Part shown: positions 25,001-37,000 of the stretch, in pieces | Numbering within the stretch: the first letter of the stretch is position 1 | Layout: every line of letters begins with the position of its first letter | NCBI GenBank assembly: GCA_949128115.1 | Contig: OX421967.1 | Span: forward strand, 21,158,635-21,222,634 | From: Anaspis maculata | Lineage: Eukaryota > Arthropoda > Insecta > Coleoptera > Scraptiidae | Direction: 5' to 3' | Length of the DNA: 64,000 nt | The notes under the pieces: generated by a model | Databases searched by the model: none | What the model saw: the letters and a program-made list of their open reading frames with translations, nothing else | Told to the model about the DNA's origin: nothing | Position numbers and translations under genes: made by a program

Positions 25001-28000
25001 GCCTTCTTTGACCCAGAAACAGTGGGTATGTTACATATGAAGAACCTTCCGAGTTCCGGTTTCGAGGTTATACAGTAAGCAACCTACGATGAGAAGTTTT
25101 CCGGAAAATCGACACGCCGACTACGCGCGGCAAAAAGACACTACTGGGCGGAAGGTTCGGTCCTGCGGTCCTTCCGCCGCCTGCTCCGTTCAGTTTTCGC
25201 ACGAAACTGACACTGCTACCCACTTCCGCTTTATGTCGCGCACAGCACACTCTGTACTACCGGCGCAATTTTGACGTAATAAACTTCGAGAATGACGGAC
25301 GCGGCGTGGCCGCCTTCGATTCGATGGTCTAAACGCGACTGACACTTGCAAGGATGGTTTATTGAATAAAATTATTGCGAAAGACGACGGAACGTGCAAC
25401 AGGTGGAATTTCGTCTGGTGGGGAAGGCGTCGTGTGATATTGTGGTGGACATACACCACACACACACACACGGTAATTTCAGGTGTGTGGAAAAAACTCC
25501 AGGGCCGGGGTCAGTGGCGTAGCTTTTTTAAAATTCGATGGTTTTTCAACGTGATCTGAATACTTGAATGATCATAAACAAACGAAATCAATGAATAACA
25601 AAAGTTCTATGTTGATTTCTTTCAATTTCATTCGAGTGAGCTCATATTCGTTGATTCAAACCATAACAAAATGTTTATTTATTTACATACCGGAGTTGAT
25701 AACGTTGTACGCGTAGCGACTCTCAGGTTGCATCCAAACATGAACAAGTCGCTCGCCTAGTATAAATTTTGCATTCATCGCAATTTTCTACAAAATCTTT
25801 TCTTGGGACAAAAAAAATATATAGGTATTGTACTATTACGACTAAATATGTCACCCCTGTTCAATAAAGTCTCATCTTAGAAGTCTATACCAAAATTGGA
25901 CTAAGTCGGCCGTCAGAAAACCGTTTTGTTTCTAATTTTCAGTTTTGCATTTGCAAGGCGCTATATCTCCGATTGACTTACGAGGAGAGTTTCTGGGAAA
26001 AAGTTCCCCTTATTCTTACGATCTGATACGGCCAAACACGTCATTTATGTTTAATCATGATATTACGAGCACATTAACAATTTTTGATCCCCCCATTTCA
26101 TTTCATCAGTTAGTCATTTGTTTTTGTGGCTCAAGTACCTATCAACTCACGGCCACGATCACAAAAAAAATTTTCAACCTTAATTAAAACAACAGCGAAA
26201 TTCGGATTGTTCCAGAATGAATTACTTATCCAGCTTCAATTCGAACCTCGATTGTTTTAAAAAATAATTCAACTTCGGGAAGGACTAGAGAACGAATCGA
26301 AAAAATTCCACAGCTCCTGACGGATGCTCCAAATAAGCGGAATTCCCCAGGAAGACTGGTTTCGTTTGACAATCACACACACGCAAAAAAAAGTTATAAT
26401 AAAACCACGCGCTCACCTTGGGCCACTCAAAGAGGTCGTCATCCTTGTCATTTTTTCCCAGACCAAAACAAAACACCCAAAAATCTTCCGAGTACAGACC
26501 TTAATTATTGGGTTATTGAATTCAACTTTTTTTAAAGGTGAGTATTTTTGTTATTGCTTGCTTTCAACAATGCATTCTGTGATTATCGTCGAGCCAACGA
26601 AAAGAAATAATTAGGTTTTTGAAGAAGAGCTAAAATAATAATTAATTGTTACGTGAGAATAAATTCCGTTAAATCAAGGTCGCCTTTGCATATTCAGTGG
26701 CGTATCATAGAGCTCTATAGCTGACGTCTGTCAAAGATATAGTTAGTTAGTGATGACGTCTTTGGTGACATGGCACTATTTTAAGCAGGGTTGGAAAAAA
26801 TCATAATTCTTTAGATCAAAAAGTACTTTATCGTCACTGGTTGAACAATGGACACTTTTAGGTAGTGAAAGCGGTATCTGAAATGAGCATATTGTTTAAT
26901 TGCTTAACCAACAGAAACAATTTATTGCTACTAGAAGGTAGGCGAACGTCAGCAGTGAAGTGTCACCTGTCAAATTTCTATTTTTAGCATTTCGCCGTCT
27001 GCGAAACCACAAAATACGTGGTTTCAAGCGACGAATCCAGTTCTTCAGGTGATCAGGTGAATCAAAATTCTGAGTAGTTCTTGAGGCGAAAATTGGAAGT
27101 AAAGTACGTCCAGCGGAACCATGATTCGAGTGCCCCGGGCAAATTTTCTAGTTTAGCATTATAGGCTTGCCGCCTTCTTGCCACTGAAGTTATGTTGCCT
27201 GTCACAATGACATCAAAACGTTGAATTTTCGCAAACCTGACCGTGTCTTACGTGGAAATGCGACTCGGGGGCCGCTGGGACGTGTTACCGTCGCTTAGCC
27301 ACCAGAACCGCACGGGTCCCCTTCAAATTTTCACGACTGTCGGGGTCCGTCTTCACCAAGCAGCGCCGACACAAATTCGTCTGGCGCAGGCCCCGAAACA
27401 GAGTCAAATTTAAGATAATGCACAATAATTTCGGTTCAATACGCAACGTTGAACGGATGGGCTCTTTGAAATTTGTATTAATAAATATTTTACACGTAGA
27501 TCCTGCGAGGGCAGACCGCCCTTGCCAACAGTTCTTCAGAGCTTGGCGTATCTTTTTGGTTGGAGCGACGATGTCACATTTTTTAGATAGAGTCGAAAAA
27601 TCGAATCCACTTCAAAAAGTTAGAAATATTTTTCTAGACTGTCGCATGTCGCAGGCTACTTTAATTTATTTGTTCATTGACGAACATTGAAAACAGGTCG
27701 AGAAATTACGCCGTTTTCTAATAAAATGCGGAGTGAAGCATCAGACATCTCGCCCAACCAAAAATGTTTGTCCATCTGTAAAAAAATGTGCAAAAAATAC
27801 GTTAAAAATGGCCCGGATGGCATCGTGTGTGGTCGTGCATCATCGTACCGAATATCACCAGTGCAACCAACGGCATAGTTTTGTGGATTTTCCATAAATG
27901 GTTCATATTTGAAAACAAACATAATCTCTCAGGTCACTCGAATCATGGTTCTGCTGGACGTACTTACTACACATCAGAACATACTAAGTTAAGGACGGTG

Positions 28001-31000
28001 TTGAATTGGTAAAATAAGCGTTGCGAAATCAATCCGTCTGGGTTTATTCCTTGACGGATTTTTACCATTTTGGTCTCTTTCGAAAGCTAAAGGATGTACT
28101 TTGGTTTGAGCCCATTGGCATTTCCAAAAGAATTGAAAATTCAAACTTTCAATTGAAACTTGTAATCAAACTAAGTAAAAAAATATTCCATGATTTAATA
28201 GGGAAGCGGTGCAGAAACTGGAGGCTTCAGGAGCTCAACAGCTAGCTTGTAACTTCACGCAAGGAGGTCGATAGCAAAAAATGACGATACACATTTTATA
28301 GAACAAAATACGGATTTTGGAAAACTGCGGAAGTTTTTGAGGCTTTTTCACTTCCCAATTGATAAAACAAAAAACAATAATAATTGTTATCGAAAACCAA
28401 ACAGTACTCACTTCAGTCTTTTCCGTTTTTCCATAAGCAGTTTCTGAGCGGCGGGGGTGAAACCGCCCTGGCCGTCCGACGGTGCGGCCGGCGGTTGGTT
28501 CTCGCCGTTGGTTTCGTTCCCGTTCTGCGGGAACGAGTCCTCCTGTTCCCTGGCCTCGTCCCCGAGGGTCCACTGGACCCCGCCGGTTCCATTTTCTCTG
28601 GGATGCTCCCCTTCCGACATGTTCGGATGCGTTTGTTGTTGTTCTTGTTCGTGCGGTTGCTTTGGTTGTTGGTGATGTTGTGGCTCCTCCTCTTGGTCCC
28701 CTTGATGACCGTTTTGCAGATTTTCGTCGGGAGCCGACTCTGGTCTGTCTGCAAAAGAAAAGAAAACCACTTTTAATTCTATAATTCTCCATTTTAAAAT
28801 TTTAAGGCTGAAAATCTATCAGCCCAGGAAAAACAGGTTTGTTACCTAGAATCTAGAATTCAAGCTGAAAATTTGTATACTTGTTCAGAAATTGATGGGG
28901 AAACACAATCGTACTCAACATTTCATTTTATCAATCATTTTGGGTGGATGGATTTTTTCATATTTGCAAGAGACAAGAGACTCAATAAAAAAACCATCAC
29001 GGGTTTCAGATTTCCTTGTTTTTCCCGTCAGGGGCATCATAACTGATGTTTGTAAAGAGTGATAGAATAAATTTCTCCTCAAAGTAGGCCTTGGTCTCCT
29101 TGGTAGCCACGTTTTTCCGCCAGATTTTCTGGAATTATAGGCGACTAGAGAAGAGGAGAAATTTATTCGATCACTCGTAGCAAGCAATCGAGCATCATCG
29201 AGCAAGTACATGCTATTGAAAAAATATAAAATATGCGGAGATCACGTGGTAATATTGTTTTTAGGCAGCTTTCCATTTTGCAGTTAGAACTCTGTTATTC
29301 TAGTCTAGAGCCGCGAGATGGCGCCACTTGAAAAGGTAGAATTTTGTTGCCGAATATTTCTTTGGTTGATCGTCGTGCGGACGCGTAATAACGATTTGAA
29401 TAACAATAAATGACAACTTTCGAAAGAGTTGAAGAAGTCTCGAATTAAACTACAGAAGAGATTTGAAATTAAAAGCATCAAAATCCTGTGAAGTGGATCA
29501 CTTTTGGTTTACGCATTACGCGTGAGTTTGACCAGGTGACGTCATAGGATTAACAGTATATTACATACCGAGGTGGAAAGCGTCTCATTGCAGCCAAGGA
29601 ATTCAATATATTACGGAGGCGCAGGCGTGCCGAGGTGAGATAGAATCCCGTAGGCTGTAATGACGCTTTACTTCCGTGGTATGCATAGGACTTTATTCAC
29701 AATAGTCGAGTTTAGATGCAAATAATTGGTTTTATTTAAAGTTTTTCGCGTCAAACGTTTTTATCAGGTAGGCATAGGCAACCTTTTAAAACAACGCATC
29801 CATCAACACTTCGCGTTCTGCGACAGCTGTTTAGATCAGATCACCTCTCTTCATACGTCACTTACGGCCCGTGGTCCGAAAGTGTCATTATTTTCCAACC
29901 TGTAAGGAATCATTCACTTTCCAACTTTTTAAAAGTTAGGAATGTATCGATTGCTAACTCATTGTGAATAAAAGAAATTTTTTTTAGAGGAACCAGCGAA
30001 AAAATTGATGCGCTTGCTTCGCGATATCAACAATTGAATCAGAAATTATGAAAAAAAATTAAAATCTATGTACATTTATTAGGAATTCAAATTGTCCATA
30101 GAGTGTGGTCAATAATAATCATTGTCAAATATTTTGGTCATCTATCAAAAATGACAGATCGAATGCTAAAATCATCATATACCTCTCCTTGGATGAACCT
30201 TCTGTTGAAGGCTCGCTCAGAGGAAGATGTCTGTGAAGAGGGAAAGAAAACTGAAACAACTGCACTTCCCTGGGGAAACCCTGTATATTTTGACTACTTC
30301 ATTTTTATTCACTTGAGTGAAAAGAAAACGTTCAGTGAATATATTATTATACGAAGAAACCTCATCGTAACCTTTTGGTATTAGCCAATAGATGACGCCG
30401 CAGAACAAGCAACTTTTGATACCAGCTTTGTAGCGGATCGTTTTCTGAACAGGACCGAATTCGTACTGGATTTTTAAAATCCCAACAATGACAGCTGACA
30501 GCTCCTCAAAAGTCACCGATATCGCTGTCAAACAAAACAAAACTTGGACTTGACGAGTAGGTATATGTCAAGTGTTTAGTATTTTTTCAGTTAAATCGTT
30601 TTAACCCGAAAACAACTGTCACTCGCGACGGAAAAGTAGACCCGAGTCAAGGGATTTCGTCCAAGATAATATCGGGTCTACTTTTCGAGTGATTGATACT
30701 TTGTTTGAGGAATTTAAAACATACAACTCGAATAAAATACAAAGCACGAGTTGAATTTTGCTGATTATCGCCCAAATAGGCTACTAGTAGAAATATGTAG
30801 TAGTAGAATATGTATAGGTGCTATTACCTAGTGTGCTCTTTTCAATTGCTAGAATGCAATAATCAATAGCTTAAAATGAGTCACGTGGGTCTTATTTGGT
30901 TGTTCTGATGACTGAATTCGGTAAGTGGGCAATAATCAATAGAAAAATACATCAGATGAGACGGTCAGCGTGAGAAAATAATTGATCGAAAATAATTATT

Positions 31001-34000
31001 GCATAAGTAAATACAAAATAACCACAATAAGTGATCAGTGCGTGTTATAATGTGGTCCTGTAATGATTATTTTATATTGATAAGAAACCTTGCTCTCGCT
31101 GAACTTGAAAGCAAACATGATGATTAGGGAGTTGGAATAATGTAATAGCGTTAGTAATAATCCTATAATCAATTTTTTTTTACGTGACCAGATGTGAATT
31201 TTTTTTTTACCGGTACTTTTAGGTATGGCATAGCAGTCGCAGTTTTTGCCCGCATTCTACTAGGGAAAAAAAAGAAAAAACTACTTTTGCGTCCGCGGGC
31301 TTTTTGTTGTCAATGACAACTGACAAGCAGGATGACAATTATTTTAAAATTTTGGGGCTATTCAATACATTCTGTTGTTACACGTGACGGCTGATATCTA
31401 GTGGTCGCACCAGTGTCACACAAAGGTTCATATTTGAAATTGAAACCCTCCACTGTTGCCAACTTAACGTAAAGTTCGTGAAGTTAGCAACGAATTCTTT
31501 TTGTTCATCAACGAGGTCAAACACCGAGGCTGGCAACGAAATTGGCGACTACTGAACACTGAACAGAGTCCTTCGCACTTTTTGAGGAATAGGTCATGTA
31601 ACAAAAATATGCATCTCGACCGTGCGAAGACTGTTTTAGGCATACGCCCCGTAACTTGTAGTCCTTGTTTTAGCCTCACAACTTGGGTACAGTCCTCTAG
31701 GCCTGAAACAATCACTTCACGCCCCCGATACGTATAAATTACTATAATTTCTCTTCTTTTTCACTTCAATTTATTATCTCATCTCAACTAATAAATAACA
31801 ACAATGGCAGCGTTTGATTCTACGCAGACTCGGATTGGTGAATTTAGAAACAAAGAAAGTACAACAACAACTGTCAAAAGGTTGAAGAATTTGCGATTTG
31901 CCCCCCGCCAAAAGTTACAATGACATTGACTGACCGTTTTCACAGGTGACCTTGATGCGCCGCCAGGACTTCAGAAACGTTTCAAAGGTTGCAAGAGCCA
32001 TCAAACTATGACGCGTCCAACACCTCTGTTGTTTAATGACACCACAACACTGGATATTTTACGACTTGCAAATTTTGTAACGGAAGAAAAATGCTGGAAA
32101 TGCTTATTTCGTTACCTCTATGTGTGCTTGTGCGTGTGTTTACCGCATATCTTTCAACAAATTACTATTTATAACAAGGGAGGAAAGGTGATAATTAATA
32201 AGGCAATTTCCTATCGCGAGTGAAGTTAAACTGAGGACATCAGTATTTAACTAATTACAAATGGAGGAAATAACACACTTTACTTCAACATGTGACGCTT
32301 TCTGTGCCGATTTGAGGCAAGATTACTTTTCCCAGATCAAGGAACAGCTAATTACTTGAATTTTAACAAGGACCTGAAGAACGTGTTCTACTCAGGTACG
32401 TAAGCAAAGCAGCATACAAATTTTTACTCCCAGACTCACGTTCTCCATATAAATAGCAAATATAACCATAAGTTTATTGACAATTTTTTTTTAATTTTGG
32501 CCTGTATAACTTGACGCTCGGCGCCAAACTGACATAAAAAGTCTATGCTTCCTGTCAACTTGCTCGCCGAAATTTCTTTTGGCCACGATGGTAGGTTACT
32601 ATTCACATAAACATTGTCAAAAAAAAAAAAGATTTTTTTCTCCAAAATTTCATAAAATTACTCACTTTCTTTGGTCGTATTCCAAAACAGTCCCAAGCAC
32701 TTTTTCAGCATATACACCAGAAGCACAGTTCCAGGTATCAACAGTAAAATTACAAGAGGCATGCACGGCTCTGAGGCTGGTGTTCGACTGACATATCCAA
32801 TTTGAAAATTCACAAATCGACTTTGCAAAATCTAATTGTTATCAGTCGTATACAGTTCATGAGATGACCTTCTCAACAAGTATACCCTTCCTATGACATT
32901 ACAGTGGAGAAGTCAAGATTTGGGGGACTAGCTGATAAAAACGGTAAAATCCATACGTTATTATTGGAGGAGGACTAAATATGTTATTGAGAAAACGCGT
33001 GGATAACGAATGACCAGAACGTTACGGAGCACGCTGCATTTTTATCGTACCTTATCGTTCGAGGGACCCAATAGTGTGACTTACGAAAACACTCGCGTGT
33101 TGCAGGAACAAAATCTGTGTTCGAAGCGAAGGTTTTGTTTTGGGTATTTTTGTCATCGATTGCCAAAGAAGAGCGAGAGTCCAATTAGTGAACTCCGACT
33201 GTTGGAAATCCAACAGAAGGCCTGATAATGGCGAAAGTACAGGCGTGATTTCGGTGACAAACAGATGATTTTTTGGTCGTGCATGCAACAGGTGATCGGA
33301 ATGATCGGAAAGTGGTTGCCCTCATCAGACATTCGATCAGAGATAAGATTTGTGGAGGGTATACTCAGTTGAATTATTAGAAATACGAGTGTGCACTTCA
33401 GAACTAGACGGCTTTTTTTCGAGAAAAAGCCTCAAAGAATTCTTACCAGAAAGCAGAACCAGGTAGGTGCCGATTTTGCGAAAAAAAAAAGGTTACTGAC
33501 CAGCGGTACACGGAAATTTTTATTTGTTGACGTTCCAGAGTAGTGTGTAAACTTAAATGGTTCACCTTTAAAAACGGCAATGCTCTCATAAACATTACAC
33601 ATGTACATACATACAGGGTGGTGACTAACTATAGAGAAATTTAAAATTAATTTTCTGAATTGTCTCCGTTTCCCACGAAGCGCAGAGCGGACATACTACT
33701 TTTCTTTCATAATGCCGACTTATCAACTCGAAATTTCGACTTTTCAACTCGAAATTTCGACTTTTAAAGGGAGTGTCTGTGGGACCGCTCCTAAGGCACT
33801 TCACTCGTAACTCAGATACCGATTTAATACTCCCAGATTCGGACGCTTGGATCAATTATCCATTATTTATTTTTCTCTCTTCCTACATCTTTATCGCTTC
33901 ACTATCAAGCCGCAAGTTCCCTCGCACGTAGCTCTTGTGTTTTGTCATTGACAATGTCTTGTCTCAGCGGAGGAAAGCCATTCCTTGTGACATTTCCCTC

Positions 34001-37000
34001 GCCCGTTGAATGACGGCCCGGTATCAAAAAAATCTAAAATTTCGGAAATTACTGAATTGCCTTGAGGTTGAGGCTATCACCAGTTCCATTAATCATACTT
34101 TTCATTCATCCTTTTTCACCTGAATTCAGTCAACTACTTACTCTTGGAATAAAATTGAAGTTGAATAATACATAATACAAAAAATTTAGAAAAAAAACGA
34201 TATACACTCCGTGTTGTAATCCAAGGTCGGCTTGCAGTGAGAGAGATGTCTCTTTCGCTGATTTTTTCCGGCAAGCTGGTGGCGTTATTGCGTTTATTTT
34301 ACACCGAGATGTGATGTTCATTGTACAAGTTACAAGTTCATATCGTGGTACTTCGGTTGGTTTTGCAACTCGTCAGACGTGAGTTCCAAAAAAAGTGCAC
34401 TGATGCATTGCTCAACCTTTCTTGCATTGTCTTTTTTTTTCCATTATGTCGTTTGAAAAACCATCGTTCTCAGCTCTCCCTATGGCGGACCGAGCCCTCC
34501 TGGTGTGGGTGGCTTGGTGACTCTATCCGGCAGTGGCGCGTCGAAGGTACGTCCGCGTTTAGGCTCTGTGGATTCTAATGGGTGCCGTTTAGAGCCCGGC
34601 GCCTCCACCATGTCGCGTTATAAAAGGGCTTTGACCATGTCAGGCAGGGTTTAGGGGTCGGTAGCTCAGTTAAACCAGAGGGTCTTCAGATATATTATGT
34701 ATAATCGCTATTGTATCACGAAACAATCGCTCCCTGTCCCTCTGGAACCGCTCTTCAGGCATTCGATACTCACATACCGATTCCACACTCCCCGATTGGA
34801 TCATTTATCTTACCGTACATCTTTCTCGCTTCACTATCGAGCAGCCAGTTCCCCGCACGTCACTCTTGCGCTCTTTTATTGACGTTGCCTTGTCTCAGCG
34901 GAGGGTGGCCATCCTTTCGTGACATTTCTCTCGCCCGCCAAATAACGGCTCGGCATTTGAAAAAAAAAATCGAAGAATACTGAAATTTCTTGAGGCATCG
35001 CCAGTTATATCCATACCTCTCATTCCGAAATTTTTAGATTTTTTCAACAACAAGTCGTCATTCCACGGGCGACGAAAATGTCACAAAGGGATGACCCTTC
35101 TCCCTTCGGCCAGTAACGTCAGTGGAAAAACACAAGAGTTACGTGCGGGGGAACTGGTGGCTCGATAGTGAAGCGATGAAGATGTAAGAAGAGTCTTAGC
35201 CGCCACAATTGAAAAAATTAATCTCGAAAATAAATAATTTGATTCGATAATTTGATAGAATTAAAATAATTAGCTTCAAGGACGTTGCAGGAAGGATGCT
35301 AAGAAATCCCGCGGCAGACATGACAACGGTTTTTTTTTATTCAAATTGCCCACTTCGTGAATTTTATTTAATTATTTGAAAATGAAACGACTGCTTTTAC
35401 AGTTCCATGATGTCTCTTTCAAGTTTCAATGATGCGCCATGTGCAAAAGTCAAAAATGAAACAAATAGAAAATTTCGTCGAAAATAAGACCATTCCTAAT
35501 ATTTCGCTGATTTGATCATAGTTCCAGCATCCTTGAATCGAAATAGTTTACATTAGCATAATTCACGAAAACAATCAAAAACAAATTACACAAACTGAAC
35601 TGAAGAGAAAACACTTGAGAAAACTTCACCCAAACTCCGTACATTTTCCGGTTGACGAAATACAACTACCTACCTAGTACTGGAAATAAACCATATTGCA
35701 CTTATTCTCATGCTCATTATATTACGAATTTCTATTTCTATTTTGTAATGTTTATCATGGTTATTTTGATAGTTATTGTTGAATAAGCGCACTTGTTATG
35801 TTTAATAATAACTCGTCATTAGTTTTAAACGACTAGTAATTTTCTATATGGCTTTTTTTATTGCTACCTCTTTATCGCGTTATTCTCATTTCGTCCGTAA
35901 AACTGGTAGGTAAGTGCATGATTAAATATTACATTTTTCGATTTTTGACAAATTCTGGTTCTAACTTATTTTTCGGATTTTAGATTTCAAACCTGAAACG
36001 AAGTTGCTTTCGGTGAAGAGTTTATAAAAGCAAAAAGAAACTCTGCAAAAGAAGTCTTGGACTAATAACGAATCGTCTTTGTTTGCAGGTTTATTCCTGA
36101 CTTGAAGAAGAATTACCAATTATATACTCATAGAAACAAAGCTGCGAACAAAGCCATTGTGATATTTTGCAGTAGATGTGTTGGCGCTTTTCCAAGAGAA
36201 AATTCCATTCCAATAGGTAGAAGATAAAGTACCTGCAGCTTTGCGAATTAAATTAAGCGCCCCACAAAAAAATAAATAAAAGTACTTGTGCTAGATTTGC
36301 CATGTAAACAGACAAAATAAATATTTCTATCTACAACATATAGTCACATCCATACAACGATAATATTATGAAGTAAGTACATAATAATATTTGGGCAGTT
36401 TTCGGTTCCAGTACACACTAGGATTTAAATCAATACATCCATGAGAAAATCTGTTGAGTGGATATGCAGGGACGTAGGTAAGTTATTGTTCAAAGCCTCC
36501 CTTCGAATGCTGGAAGCGGTTAAGACTGAGATTTCATTCGATACTTAATTATTTTGAAAGTTATTCAAACATAGTAAAAAAAAACTAATAAGCAAGGAAT
36601 GGTCTTAATCGTCTTGGGAAGCCACAACATGGAATATCCATCACATTCTGTTTTTACTTTCCCGACCCATCAACCAACAAGGAGGAAAAGTATTGTGAAC
36701 GCGTTAAAAACAAGTGAGTATGCCTTCACGTGCGTGAGTCTCAGTAGCGCATTTTCTCAAAGAGGCATATTATGAACGTAAAAAAATTTGGTTGAAGGAG
36801 AAACACCATTCCTTGTCCACTTTCTTCATTCGAAACTCATCATGATATTTTGTTATTAGAATGGGGTACTTGCCAATATGAAATAGATTTGAATAAAAAT
36901 TCTTTCACTCATCAATATTTTTTTGTTTGAGGGCGAGAGCTGGGAGCAGCGACTAATCAACAGTAGTCTATTCTTTCCCATTTTTAGTCGGCTATCCATA

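Larger units (their letters stand above)
17590..28411. other. Upstream intron of isoform A (10.8 kb beyond the isoform B start)
   Basis: Holds MITEs at 17881, 18194, 20787, 21429, 22816, 23486 and 24030, a dispersed repeat at 27140 and a GC-richer block at about 25.02-25.34 kb. Promoter elements of isoform B should lie here, but I cannot define a TATA box or initiator with confidence. No other protein gene is seen. Confidence 0.7.

Noticed and set aside
30217..30540. 107-codon minus-strand open frame with a hydrophobic, Cys-containing middle
   Set aside because: It has no ATG at its start (TTG), its end reads into AT-rich sequence, and I recognise no family. A donor-like GTATCA inside was not enough to call an exon.
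34485..34530. ATGGCGGACCGAGCC start on the plus strand
   Set aside because: The frame stops after about a dozen codons and no splice donor follows in phase.
34660..34700. tRNA-like 5' half (GGTCGGTAGCTCAGTTAAAC)
   Set aside because: It resembles an A box and D arm, but there is no B box or T arm within the next 90 bp.
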